Assembly: GCA_963798435.1 (NCBI GenBank)
Contig: CAWCTF010000005.1
Location: 124,001-188,000, forward strand
Length of the DNA stretch: 64,000 nt
Direction: 5' to 3'
From: JALHST01 sp963798435
GTDB taxonomy: Bacteria > Bacteroidota > Bacteroidia > Flavobacteriales > Flavobacteriaceae
How positions within the stretch are numbered: position 1 is the stretch's first letter; each line of letters begins with the position of its first letter. This document shows positions 38,269 to 47,702 of the stretch, in pieces. Position numbers and translations under genes: made by a program. The notes beneath the pieces are model-generated. The model was given only the letters and a program-made list of their open reading frames with translations, had not been told where the DNA came from and ran no database searches.

Positions 38269-38724
38269 ATGGCTCCCAACAAAAATCAGGAAATAGTAAA
38301 AAGCGTTTTTACGACCTTTTTGGAAGAAAACGGGCATCGGAAAACACCCGAGCGCTATGCCATTCTACAAGAAATATACGATAGTGACGAACATTTCGAT
38401 ATTGAATCATTATACATCAATATGAAGAACAAAAAGTATAGGGTCAGCCGCGCAACCTTGTACAATACCATCGAACTTCTATTGGAATGTAAATTGGTAC
38501 GTAAACACCAATTTGGAAAAAACCAAGCACAGTATGAAAAATCGTATTTTGATCGGCAACATGATCATGTCATCCTCACCGATACCGGCGAGGTGATGGA
38601 ATTCTGCGACCCCAGGATACAATCTATAAAAAAGACCATCGAAGAAGTATTTGATATCAAGATCAATGCACATTCATTATACTTCTATGGCACAAAAAAC
38701 CTAAAAGAGAAAACAAATAGCTAA
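38269..38724 (+). CDS. Fur family transcriptional regulator
   Basis: 151 residues from the ATG at 38269. Winged-helix part: GHRKTPERYAILQEIY and the recognition helix YRVSRATLYNTIELLLE. Metal-site part: HFDIESLY and RQHDHVILTDTGEVMEFCD. The paired CxxC motifs that bind structural zinc in many Fur proteins are absent; the only Cys residues are in LLECKLV and EFCDP. Whether it senses iron, zinc or peroxide cannot be told. purA follows after 11 bases. Confidence 0.92.
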   Translation: MAPNKNQEIVKSVFTTFLEENGHRKTPERYAILQEIYDSDEHFDIESLYINMKNKKYRVSRATLYNTIELLLECKLVRKHQFGKNQAQYEKSYFDRQHDHVILTDTGEVMEFCDPRIQSIKKTIEEVFDIKINAHSLYFYGTKNLKEKTNS

Positions 38725-38735
38725 CCAAGGATTAC

Positions 38736-40013
38736 ATGGCAGTAGATTTATTATTGGGCCTGCAATGGGGTGACGAAGGAAAAGGAAAAATCGTAGATGT
38801 ATTGACCAAACACTATGATATCATTGCACGCTTTCAAGGCGGTCCGAATGCAGGACACACGCTTGAATTTGATGGAATTAAACATGTATTGCACACGATA
38901 CCATCTGGCATCTTTCACAAAAACGCGCTGAATATCGTTGGCAACGGGGTAGTAATCGACCCGGTGATATTTAAAAAGGAACTCCAGGCACTTGAACAGT
39001 TCAACATCGATTTCAAATCAAGGTTATTGATTTCTAGAAAGGCCCATCTCATCTTACCTACCCATAGGTTATTGGATGCTGCCTCTGAAGCAGCCAAGGG
39101 CAAGGCCAAAATTGGATCCACCCTAAAAGGTATCGGACCAACCTATATGGATAAAACGGGCAGAAACGGCATGCGAGTGGGTGATTTGGAACTCGATAAT
39201 TGGAGAGGAAAATATCGCCTGTTGGCAGATAAGCATGAGGCGATGATCGCTTTTTATGACGTAGAAATACAGTACGACCTCAAGGAACTGGAAGCCGATT
39301 TCTGCGATGCCGTCGAGAATTTGAAAAAATTAACTTTTATCGATAGTGAGGAGTACCTTTTCCAAGCGCAAAAAGCCGGTAAAAAAATATTGGCGGAGGG
39401 CGCCCAAGGTTCCTTACTGGATATCGACTTTGGAACTTATCCGTTTGTAACCTCAAGCAATACCACGGCTGCCGGGGCCTGTACCGGACTTGGGGTCGCC
39501 CCTACCCAGATCGGCGACGTAAAAGGTATTTTTAAGGCGTATTGCACCCGAGTGGGCAGTGGGCCCTTCCCTACTGAACTTTTTGATGAGGATGGCGCTA
39601 CCATGGGGCGCGTTGGCAATGAATTCGGTGCGACTACCGGAAGGCCACGCCGCTGTGGTTGGTTAGATTTAGTTGCACTTAAATATGCCGTTCAAATCAA
39701 TGGGGTTACCGAACTTATGATGATGAAGGCCGATGTTTTAAGCGGGTTCGAAAATGTAAAAGTCTGTACGGCATATAACTATAAAGGCGAACGAATTACA
39801 CATTTTCCATTTAATATCGAAGCCGAAAATGTAACCCCCCTATATACCGATTTAAAGGGATGGGGCCAGGATCTAACTAAGATGAGCCATGTAAACGAGC
39901 TGCCAGAGGCCTTAAAGGATTATATTTCCTTTTTGGAAAAAGCGCTTGAAGTACCCATCACAATCGTATCGGTAGGACCTGATCGTACACAAACGATTCA
40001 CAGGGAAGCTTAA
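38736..40013 (+). CDS. purA: Adenylosuccinate synthase
   Basis: 425 residues. The GTP-binding and catalytic start LGLQWGDEGKGKIVDVL is followed by GGPNAGHTL, STLKGIGPTYMDKTGR, the switch-like AEGAQGSLLDIDFGTYPFVTSSN, and GRPRRCGWLDLVALKYA near residue 300. It makes adenylosuccinate from IMP, aspartate and GTP in AMP synthesis. It is 11 bases after the Fur-like gene and probably in the same transcript. Confidence 0.97.
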   Translation: MAVDLLLGLQWGDEGKGKIVDVLTKHYDIIARFQGGPNAGHTLEFDGIKHVLHTIPSGIFHKNALNIVGNGVVIDPVIFKKELQALEQFNIDFKSRLLISRKAHLILPTHRLLDAASEAAKGKAKIGSTLKGIGPTYMDKTGRNGMRVGDLELDNWRGKYRLLADKHEAMIAFYDVEIQYDLKELEADFCDAVENLKKLTFIDSEEYLFQAQKAGKKILAEGAQGSLLDIDFGTYPFVTSSNTTAAGACTGLGVAPTQIGDVKGIFKAYCTRVGSGPFPTELFDEDGATMGRVGNEFGATTGRPRRCGWLDLVALKYAVQINGVTELMMMKADVLSGFENVKVCTAYNYKGERITHFPFNIEAENVTPLYTDLKGWGQDLTKMSHVNELPEALKDYISFLEKALEVPITIVSVGPDRTQTIHREA

Positions 40014-40093
40014 GGATATCCCTTTAAAAGTACGCGTGCATTGAAAGTAAAAACAAGCAGCTGATTTTTCTTTTTATTTTATTAAATTAGGGC

Positions 40094-40768
40094 ATGAAAA
40101 AACGTTTCCCACTTAGAAGCTTCGTTCTACCGGTTATGGCCGGCATCTTATTTTCATGTGCTGCCCAACAAAAAAATGAGGAAATCGACTTTGTGCCACT
40201 ATTTAATGGCCAAAATCTAGATGGTTGGGTAGGAAATAAGGAAGCCTATAGGGCAGAGAATGGGATGATCGTGGTCAATCCGGAAGGTGGAGGCAGTGGT
40301 GGAAATCTATACACGGTGGGGGAATTCGGCGATTTTATCCTGCGCTTTGAATTCCAATTAACCCCAGGAGGAAACAACGGACTTGGAATACATGCCCCAC
40401 TCGAAGGAGATGCCGCCTATGTTGGTAAGGAAATTCAAATACTTGACAATACGGCTGAAAAATACGCCGATCTACAACCCTATCAATTTCATGGTTCGGT
40501 CTATGGGATTATTCCGGCAAAAAAAGGCTTTCTAAAACCGGTTGGGGAATGGAATTCTGAGGAGGTACTCGTGAAGGGATCCAAAATTAAGGTCATCCTC
40601 AATGGAACACCTATCGTAGATGGTGATTTTCTAGAAGCAAGTAAAAATGGAACAATGGACCATAAGGAACATCCAGGCCTAAAGCGCACCTATGGCCATA
40701 TTGGCTTTCTAGGTCATGGTGATGTCGTTCGTTTTCGTGCGATTCGAATCAAGGATTTAACCAATTAA
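40094..40768 (+). CDS. DUF1080 (3-keto-disaccharide hydrolase) lipoprotein
   Basis: 224 residues; lipoprotein signal ending LFSCAAQQ. The DUF1080 concanavalin-like fold opens with FVPLFNGQNLDGWVGNKEAYRAENGMI and has GGGSGGNLYTVGEFGDFILRFEF and HAPLEGDAAYVGKEIQILDN. Recent family knowledge links DUF1080 proteins to cleavage of 3-keto-glycosides. The Tat-exported Gfo/Idh/MocA oxidoreductase 21 bases downstream could provide the 3-keto substrate, so the two would form a periplasmic oxidation-cleavage pair (inference). Confidence 0.9.
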   Translation: MKKRFPLRSFVLPVMAGILFSCAAQQKNEEIDFVPLFNGQNLDGWVGNKEAYRAENGMIVVNPEGGGSGGNLYTVGEFGDFILRFEFQLTPGGNNGLGIHAPLEGDAAYVGKEIQILDNTAEKYADLQPYQFHGSVYGIIPAKKGFLKPVGEWNSEEVLVKGSKIKVILNGTPIVDGDFLEASKNGTMDHKEHPGLKRTYGHIGFLGHGDVVRFRAIRIKDLTN

Positions 40769-40789
40769 ATAACTATAAAAAAAACACAA

Positions 40790-42133
40790 ATGGGTGTACC
40801 GAACAAGGATCGAAGGGATTTCGTCAAAAAGAGTAGCTTAGGAATTTTAGGGGTCGCCTTGGCACCCTCGTTTAGCGGGCAGTTCTCTGTTCAAAAACGT
40901 TTACGAACGGCCCATATTGGGGTAGGAAATATGGGCGGAGAAGATCTTAAGGCAATATCATCCCATGAGATGGTAGATGTTGTGGCACTCTGCGATGTAG
41001 ATGAACTCAACTTGGCCGCAGCACTAAAATTACACCCCAAAGCGAAAATATTTTCAGATTATCGAATTATGTTAAAGGAAATGGGCAACGCAATCGATGC
41101 GGTAATCGTTTCTACCCCCGACCATACCCACGCTCCTGCTTCGATGATGGCAATGGGAATGAACAAACCCGTATATTGCCAAAAACCGTTAAGCCATTAT
41201 GTTTCCGAGGCTAGGGCCATGCGCAAAATGGCAGAAGAAAAAAATCTGGTTACCCAAATGGGTATCCAAGTGCATTCGTTCTACGACTATAAATTGGCCA
41301 CCTTATTAATCCAGTCGGGTATTATAGGAAAAGTCAATACGGTGCGCGCTTGGTCGCCCAAAAATTGGGGATATGACGGCCCCGTCCCGGAAGGTAGTGA
41401 CCCTGTTCCTTCTAAACTGAACTGGGAACTTTGGTTAGGTACTGGCAAAGAACGGCCCTATAAAGAAGGGTATTACCACCCTGCCAACTGGCGGAAATTG
41501 GTAGATTATGGCTGTGGAACACTTGGTGATATGGGCGTGCATATCTTTGACACCCCCTATAATGCTCTGCAATTGGATGTTCCGAGAACCATTAAAAACT
41601 TATGTAGAATGCCTACAGGATATGGATATCCTGAAAGAAATATAGTTACCTATGAATTCCCTGGTACTAAATACACCACCGATACTTTGACATGGGTTTG
41701 GTACGATGGTCCTGGTGCCCCGGATAGTCACGAAGATCTAGTACTACCCGATGGCGAGGCTTTGCATGATCAAGGCGCCATGTTTATGGGCGAAAAAGGA
41801 AGGTTGTACTTGCCTCATTTCCAGAAACTTCCCCAATTGATCGTCGATGGCAAATACAAGGAAATAGACGTTGAAAAGTTCAATTTGGGGGCCCCTGTAC
41901 GGGATTATGATTCGGAAGGAAAAAAACATTATCACCAATTCGTGGATGCCTGTCTTGGAAAAGGCGCGACCAGTGCCCCATTTTCGTATGCGTCACGATT
42001 AACCGAGACCATACTTTTAGGTGTAATTGCCGGTCGTTTCCCTTATCAGACATTGCACTGGGATAACGCCACAGCCAAATTTTCGGAAGAGGAGGCCAAT
42101 AAATTTTTGGAAGCCGCCTATCGCTCGTTCTAA
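40790..42133 (+). CDS. Gfo/Idh/MocA family oxidoreductase with Tat signal
   Basis: 447 residues. Twin-arginine signal near the start (DRRDFVKKSSLGILGVAL), so the NAD(P)-bound protein is exported folded. Rossmann motif AHIGVGNMGGEDLKAI, then IVSTPDHTHA and CQKPLSHYVSEAR, the exported-subfamily form of the family EKP motif with Lys retained. The C-terminal domain includes HPANWRKLVDYGCGTLGDMGVH, common in sugar-oxidising members. It probably oxidises a glycoside or sugar hydroxyl. It is in an operon with the DUF1080 gene. Confidence 0.92.
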   Translation: MGVPNKDRRDFVKKSSLGILGVALAPSFSGQFSVQKRLRTAHIGVGNMGGEDLKAISSHEMVDVVALCDVDELNLAAALKLHPKAKIFSDYRIMLKEMGNAIDAVIVSTPDHTHAPASMMAMGMNKPVYCQKPLSHYVSEARAMRKMAEEKNLVTQMGIQVHSFYDYKLATLLIQSGIIGKVNTVRAWSPKNWGYDGPVPEGSDPVPSKLNWELWLGTGKERPYKEGYYHPANWRKLVDYGCGTLGDMGVHIFDTPYNALQLDVPRTIKNLCRMPTGYGYPERNIVTYEFPGTKYTTDTLTWVWYDGPGAPDSHEDLVLPDGEALHDQGAMFMGEKGRLYLPHFQKLPQLIVDGKYKEIDVEKFNLGAPVRDYDSEGKKHYHQFVDACLGKGATSAPFSYASRLTETILLGVIAGRFPYQTLHWDNATAKFSEEEANKFLEAAYRSF

Positions 42134-42218
42134 ATTCAAAGGATAAATCGCCCCTAGGGTGGGAAATGTATGCGGGTATTAGATCCTAAATAGGGGTTTA
42201 AAGACCTATGCCAAATCT

Positions 42219-44001
42219 ATGCTAATCTTTACGGAGCTACTACAAAAAGCCTTATTTTTGGCCAAAATACAGGATTTGAACCGCATTCTTTTCTTCTTAG
42301 TGTTCCTTATATTTTTGATGAAGGGTCATGCCCAGGAAACCCAGAACCTTGGAAAACAGATCAACATCGTTTATGGGGCCAACTTCACAAAGGATGAGGC
42401 CAACTTTCCTGGTGCGAGTATTTTTAGTAAGGACACGCGTCAGGTTCAGTTTGAGCATCAAGGGGCTGATCTTTGGTGTGATATCGCGATATTCTATCAG
42501 AAGGAAAATAGGTTGCAGGCCATTGGCAATGTAAGGCTCCAACAAGGCGATAGTGTTCAAATGACCAGTGGAAGAATAAATTACGATGGCGATACCCGAC
42601 TTGCCAAAGCGTATGAAAGCGTACTCCTGAGAAATACGACCAAGAGTTCATCAATGACCTTAACGACCGATACCCTCTATTTTGATCGGGAAAAAACAGG
42701 AATCATATTATAAGGATTTTGGTACGGTAATAGATTCTGCAAATACCTTGACCAGCGAAATTGGAAGGTATTATATGGAACTTAAGAAGTATCAATTCTT
42801 GGATAGCGTACATATTAAAAATCCGGAATATATTCTAGATTCCAAACAGCTCGACTATTATACAACCTCGAAAAATGCCTATATGTACGGGCCTTCCACC
42901 ATTACTGGTGCTAGCTATAAAATCTATTGTGAAAGAGGTTTTTATGACACAAAAATCGAGAGTGGATACGGCATAAAGAACACACGAATAAACTATAACA
43001 ATCGCATCATAGAAGGAGACAGCGTGTATTTTGACAAGGCCTCTGAATTTGCTTCGGCCACCAATAATATCGTGGTGACCGATACGATTAATAAAGGCAT
43101 TATTCGGGCGCATTATGCCGAAGTATATAAGGCAAAGGATTCTGTGTTTGCCACTAAAAGGGCAGTTTCAATTGCGCTTGTCGAACAAGATTCCCTGTAT
43201 ATCCATGGGGACACTTTGATGGTGACCGGGAAACCGGAAAATCGAATCCTAAAGGCCTTCCGAAATGCCAAATTCTATAAGACCGACTTAAGCGGGAAGT
43301 GTGATTCAATCCATTCAGAAGAAAAGACGGGGATTACACAGCTCATCAAGAATCCTGTTCTCTGGAACGGTGAGAACCAGATGACGGGCGATAGCATCTA
43401 TCTAATATCGAATGTAAAAACCGAAAAGTTAGACTCCTTAAAAGTATTGAACAACGCCTTTATTATTTCGTTAGACAGTGTCAGTATGACAGGGTACAAC
43501 CAGGCCAAGGGGAAGGACCTCTTTGGGCAGTTCGAGGACAATGTTCTAAAGATAATCGACCTGGTAAAAAATACCGAGGTAATCTATTATGTTTACAACG
43601 ATGATGATGAATTAATCGGGATCGATAAGACAATCTGTAGTGCCATTCGCATAACTATGGCCAATAACGAAGTCGAAGACCTGACGTTCATCACCGATCC
43701 AGACGGCAACATTTTTCCTGAGAAAGATTTCCCCGATGACACTAGAAAATTAAAAGGCTTTGTTTGGCGTGGTGAAGAGCGTATACGAACGAAAGATGAT
43801 ATTTTTGATAGTGACGACAATAATTTGATCTTACCGGTGATTCGCGGTATCGATAGCCCCATCGACCTTGACGCCAGCGAGGAAGACCGCAATAACAATG
43901 AAGGAGATCCAGTAAATAATATCGATCCGAATAGTAAAAAGACGCAAAAACCGAAAGAACGGCCCAAAGTCAAAAAAGTAGTAGCGAGCAAAGCGCAATG
44001 A
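42219..44001 (+). pseudogene. OstA/LptA-like LPS-assembly protein, split by a one-base homopolymer insertion
   Basis: Two frames form one protein of about 590 residues. The first (to 42713) has a signal peptide (LFFLVFLIFLMKGHA) and OstA_N strands (CDIAIFYQKENRLQAIGNV, QMTSGRINYDGDTRLAKAYE). The second (frame of 42682-44001) continues with repeats such as ILDSKQLDYYTTSKNAYMYG and an acidic, Lys-rich tail. At 42691-42696 there are six A; five would join FDREK to QESYYKDFG in frame. OstA-like proteins are thought to carry lipopolysaccharide between membranes, so loss would be surprising; sequencing error is a real possibility. The annotated ATG may not be the start: a -7 box lies inside the frame at 42253. 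Confidence 0.85.
42253..42260 (+). promoter_or_regulatory. -7 promoter box near the OstA-like start
   Basis: TATTTTTG, a perfect TAnnTTTG, 34 bases inside the longest frame. If active, the transcript would begin after the ATG at 42219, and a TTG at 42276 (opening NRILFFLVFLIFL, a better signal peptide) would be the start. Could also be chance in AT-rich sequence. Confidence 0.35.
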
Positions 44002-45179
44002 TCGATGAATTCTTAAAATATCAAGCACAAACTAGTGAACACCCGCTCGGCATGGTAGTTTCCCATGCCAAAGGCAGCTATATACATGATATTCATGGAA
44101 TGGCCTATTTAGATTTTGTTGCCGGGGTATCTGCCTGTAGTTTGGGCCATTGCCATCCGAAGGTAGTAGAAGCAGTACAAATACAGTCTGCGAAATATAT
44201 GCACGTTATGGTCTATGGGGAATATGCACTGGGTCCCGCCGTGGCCTATAGTAAATTACTCGCATCGTTACTTCCTGCCCCACTGGAAACCACCTACCTC
44301 GTAAATTCAGGGACCGAAGCTATTGAAGGTGCCCTAAAACTTGCAAGAAGGTATACGGGCAGGACTCAAATATTGGCCGCCAATCATGCGTATCACGGAA
44401 ATACCCTCGGAAGTTTAAGTATCATGGGGTACGAGGAACGAAAAAGTGCTTTTAGGCCGTTACTTCCCGATGTGGGCTTTATTGAATTCAATGATGCACA
44501 GGATATTCTAAAAATCACCGATCAAACGGCGGCGGTCGTATTGGAAACCATACAGGGTGGCGCAGGCTTTTTGGTACCCAGCCACGACTATTTGCATAAA
44601 GTACGCCAAAGGTGTACCGAAGTAGGCGCCTTGTTGATCTTAGATGAAATTCAACCTGGTTTTGGCCGCACTGGTAAACTCTTTGCTTTTGAACACTATG
44701 ATTGTGTGCCCGATATTTTGGTAATGGGCAAAGGAATGGCATCGGGACTCCCGGTGGGCGCCTTTACCGCTTCAAGCGAGATGATGCAGACCCTTAAACA
44801 TAGCCCGAAATTAGGACACATTACCACTTTTGGAGGCAATCCTGTTATCGCAGCCGCCTGTTTGGCCACTTTGAAGGAAATCACCGAAGGTAACCTTATG
44901 GTCGAGGCGCTGGAAAAAGAAAGGTTATTTCGAAAATTATTACAACATCGGGCCATAAAAGAAATTCGCGGAAAGGGTCTTATGTTGGCTCTAATAATGG
45001 AAAACAAGGAGCAGGCAGATCATTTGATCTTAAATTGTGCGAAAAGAGGCCTTATTTTGTTCTGGTTATTGTTCGAGCCCAAAGCGGTACGAATTTCTCC
45101 ACCATTGACCATTTCTATTGAGGAAATCAGGCATGGTTGTGAGCTATTATTGGCAGAATTAACGGCCTTGGAGCAATAA
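43998..45179 (+). CDS. Class III aminotransferase (acetylornithine/4-aminobutyrate type)
   Basis: 393 residues. PLP-fold motifs: GVSACSLGHCHPKVVEAV, LVNSGTEAIEGALKLARRYTGR, AANHAYHGNTLGSLS, LILDEIQPGFGRTGKLFAFEHYD (Asp for the PLP nitrogen) and VMGKGMASGLPVGAF with the Schiff-base Lys. Annotators usually call such Flavobacteriaceae proteins aspartate aminotransferase family; no arginine-pathway genes are adjacent, so the substrate is uncertain. Start overlaps the OstA-like stop by 4 bases. Confidence 0.92.
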   Translation: MIDEFLKYQAQTSEHPLGMVVSHAKGSYIHDIHGMAYLDFVAGVSACSLGHCHPKVVEAVQIQSAKYMHVMVYGEYALGPAVAYSKLLASLLPAPLETTYLVNSGTEAIEGALKLARRYTGRTQILAANHAYHGNTLGSLSIMGYEERKSAFRPLLPDVGFIEFNDAQDILKITDQTAAVVLETIQGGAGFLVPSHDYLHKVRQRCTEVGALLILDEIQPGFGRTGKLFAFEHYDCVPDILVMGKGMASGLPVGAFTASSEMMQTLKHSPKLGHITTFGGNPVIAAACLATLKEITEGNLMVEALEKERLFRKLLQHRAIKEIRGKGLMLALIMENKEQADHLILNCAKRGLILFWLLFEPKAVRISPPLTISIEEIRHGCELLLAELTALEQ

Positions 45180-45199
45180 TTTGTTAACTAATTTGTTAA
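45177..45199. repeat. 11-bp direct repeat TAATTTGTTAA
   Basis: Perfect copies at 45177-45187 and 45189-45199, 12 bases start to start, the first containing the aminotransferase stop codon. It lies upstream of the TPR gene and may be a regulatory site; it is AT-rich, so chance is not excluded. Confidence 0.5.
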
Positions 45200-45276
45200 T
45201 AATATAGGCCAAAAGAGCCCATTTAGGTAGTCTCAAAGGCCTACTTTTAAATCCATAGTTTAACCAATACGTTCCT

Positions 45277-46677
45277 ATGGCGTTAGATTCAGAAGAAAGA
45301 CCAAACGAACCCATCGTAAAGTTTGAATCAATGCTCAAGACTGACGACATCTATTTCTTTGATGCCGAGGATTTTGAGGATATCATACACCACTACCTGA
45401 ACAACGGGAAAATTTCTCTTGGCAAGAAGGCGATTAAAATTGGCCTTCAACAGCATCCACATTCCATTGAATTAAAGCTACTGCAGGTCGAAGTGCTCGT
45501 CTTTGAGAACAATCTTGATTTGGCTGAAAGGTTGCTTGATGAATTGCAGATTTTGGATAGTAACAACGAGGAAATCTATATTCAACGCGCAAATATCTTT
45601 TCAAAAAAAGATAATCACGAAGCGGCCGTCAATCTTTTGAACATAGCTTTGACCATGGCGGAGGATAGTTTTGATATTCATTCGCTTTTAGGTATGGAAT
45701 ACCTTTTTATGGATGATTTTAAACTGGCCAAGGAAAATTTCATGAAATGTGTAAGTTTTGATGAACAAGACTATTCGTCTCTATATAATGTGATCTATTG
45801 CTTTGAGTTTTTAGAGGATTACGATGGCGCTATTCTTTATCTCAATGATTATCTAGACAGAAATCCGTATTGCGAGGTTGCCTGGCATCAATTGGGGAAA
45901 CAATACTATTTTAAGAAGATGTACCCAGAAGCGTTGGCTGCTTTTGATTTTGCGATTATTTCGGATGACCTATTTATGGGTGCCTACTTCGAAAAAGGAA
46001 AGGTGCTCGAAAAGTTGGGTAAATATCAGGATGCTATCGAAAATTATGAGACCACGATAAAAATAGAAGACCCTACATCTCATGCGTATCTTCGTATCGG
46101 AAAATGTTACGAAAAGCTGAATAATGATGATATGGCCAAGTACTATTACTATCAAACAGTGCATGAAGATCCATTGTTGGATAAGGGTTGGTTGGCGATT
46201 ACGAATTTTTATTTTCAGAAAAAGAATTTCAAAAAAGCGCTTTACTATATTAACAAAGCCCTGAACATTGATGGTGAAAATCCCGATTATTGGAGAAAAT
46301 GCGCCCTAATAAATACAGCCTTGAAAAATTATGACCAGGCCGATTATGCATATAAGCAAACCATTGATCTGGGTAATTATGATTTGGATACCTGGCTTCA
46401 ATGGGCCGAAGTAGCCCGCCTGAACAAAGATGTTCCTTCTGGCCTACATATTTTGGAACAGGGGCATGATTTTTATCCAGATAGCGCAGAAATCTTATTT
46501 AAGATGACGGGGTTTCACTTACTTTCCGAAGATCAAGTAAGTGCGCGCGTTGCATTGAGCAAAGCGCTTAAAAAAGATATTAAAAAGTTACATCTCTTCA
46601 AGGAAGAATTTCCACAGTTCAGTGAATCTGAATGGTTGGACAATATTATCACCCACATCAAAAAGGCATCCAGATAA
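45277..46677 (+). CDS. Tetratricopeptide repeat protein
   Basis: 466 residues, no signal peptide. About ten TPR units run from residue 40 to the end, with the usual W/L-G-Y-A-F-A-P spacing seen in AWHQLGKQYYFKKMYPEALAAFDFAI and AYLRIGKCYEKLNNDDMAKYYYYQTV and ALYYINKALNIDGENPDYW. Such proteins are protein-protein scaffolds; this one is widely kept next to the DUF368-aroE genes in Flavobacteriaceae as far as I recall, but its partner is unknown. 97 bases separate it from the upstream aminotransferase. Confidence 0.9.
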   Translation: MALDSEERPNEPIVKFESMLKTDDIYFFDAEDFEDIIHHYLNNGKISLGKKAIKIGLQQHPHSIELKLLQVEVLVFENNLDLAERLLDELQILDSNNEEIYIQRANIFSKKDNHEAAVNLLNIALTMAEDSFDIHSLLGMEYLFMDDFKLAKENFMKCVSFDEQDYSSLYNVIYCFEFLEDYDGAILYLNDYLDRNPYCEVAWHQLGKQYYFKKMYPEALAAFDFAIISDDLFMGAYFEKGKVLEKLGKYQDAIENYETTIKIEDPTSHAYLRIGKCYEKLNNDDMAKYYYYQTVHEDPLLDKGWLAITNFYFQKKNFKKALYYINKALNIDGENPDYWRKCALINTALKNYDQADYAYKQTIDLGNYDLDTWLQWAEVARLNKDVPSGLHILEQGHDFYPDSAEILFKMTGFHLLSEDQVSARVALSKALKKDIKKLHLFKEEFPQFSESEWLDNIITHIKKASR

Positions 46678-46774
46678 AATAGCTATTTTTACGCCTTTGC
46701 CCAACTATCTTACCATCAAGATTCAATGATAGAAGCTGTTGAATGGTAGGTGAAGTCGGCGTATACCAGCAAGG

Positions 46775-47701
46775 ATGGAAAACCGTAATTTATTGCAGTA
46801 CCTATTTATCGTATTAAAGGGCATGGCCATGGGAATTGCCGAATTGGTACCCGGTGTTTCCGGAGGCACGATCGCTTTTGTGGCAGGCATTTATGAAGAA
46901 CTGATTACTTCGATCAACAATGTCAGTCTCAAAACATTTAAAATTTGGCGCACCTCAGGTTTTAAACGATTTTGGGAGGCGTTAAATGGCAATTTTTTAA
47001 TTACCCTTCTTTTGGGAATGGCCATTAGTATCTTTTCATTTTCAAAACTGATTCGTTGGCTACTTGAAAATGAGCCCATCCCACTATGGTCGTTCTTTTT
47101 TGGTTTGGTAGTCGCCAGTATCATTTTTGTTGCCAAGGAAGTTGAAAAATGGCAGCTCGCGACTATTTTGGCATTTATTCTTGGGGCTACTGCGGCCTAT
47201 TTTGTCACAGGCTTGCCCCCTTCCCAAAATACCGAAAGCCTGCCTTTCTTGTTTTTCTCAGGAGCGATAGCGGTTTGCGCTATGATCCTGCCGGGCATAT
47301 CGGGGTCTTTCATTTTAGTATTACTCGGATCTTATAAAACCGTGTTGGATGCGGTAGATGATAAAAATCTTAAAATATTGATTACCGTCGGATTGGGCAT
47401 CCTATTTGGAATCCTAAGTTTTGCGAGATTGTTGAAATGGATGTTCAATCATTACAAAAATTTCACCTTGGCTATTTTGACCGGCTTCATTATGGGCTCC
47501 TTAAACAAGATCTGGCCATGGAAAAAGATTTTGGAGACCCGAATGATAGGCACGAAAACCATCGTACTTGATGAGAACGTCTCTCCCTTCAAGTTTGAAG
47601 GCGATGCCCAAATAATCTTGGCGATGGTGGCCGCGCTCATAGGTTTTTCACTTATTTTTATCCTCGAAAAAGTTGCTAAACGAGAAACTCCCGAACCTTA
47701 A
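46775..47701 (+). CDS. DUF368 family protein (polyprenyl-phosphate transporter family), copy 1
   Basis: 308 residues, about eight membrane helices. Inverted-repeat DUF368 motifs: GIAELVPGVSGGTIAFVAGIYEELI near residue 20 and MILPGISGSFILVLLGSY near residue 170. DUF368 proteins were recently shown to return undecaprenyl phosphate across the cytoplasmic membrane (PopT in Gram-positives). A second copy follows one base later, and aroE overlaps that, so the three are probably one operon. Confidence 0.9.
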   Translation: MENRNLLQYLFIVLKGMAMGIAELVPGVSGGTIAFVAGIYEELITSINNVSLKTFKIWRTSGFKRFWEALNGNFLITLLLGMAISIFSFSKLIRWLLENEPIPLWSFFFGLVVASIIFVAKEVEKWQLATILAFILGATAAYFVTGLPPSQNTESLPFLFFSGAIAVCAMILPGISGSFILVLLGSYKTVLDAVDDKNLKILITVGLGILFGILSFARLLKWMFNHYKNFTLAILTGFIMGSLNKIWPWKKILETRMIGTKTIVLDENVSPFKFEGDAQIILAMVAALIGFSLIFILEKVAKRETPEP

Positions 47702-47702
47702 A

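Noticed and set aside
42690..42700. Programmed ribosomal frameshift in the OstA-like gene
   Set aside because: The A-run recalls slippery sites, but the second frame is reached by +1 (or -2), not by -1, and the codons in frame (GAA AAA ACA) do not fit the X-XXY-YYZ heptamer. A simple one-base insertion explains it.
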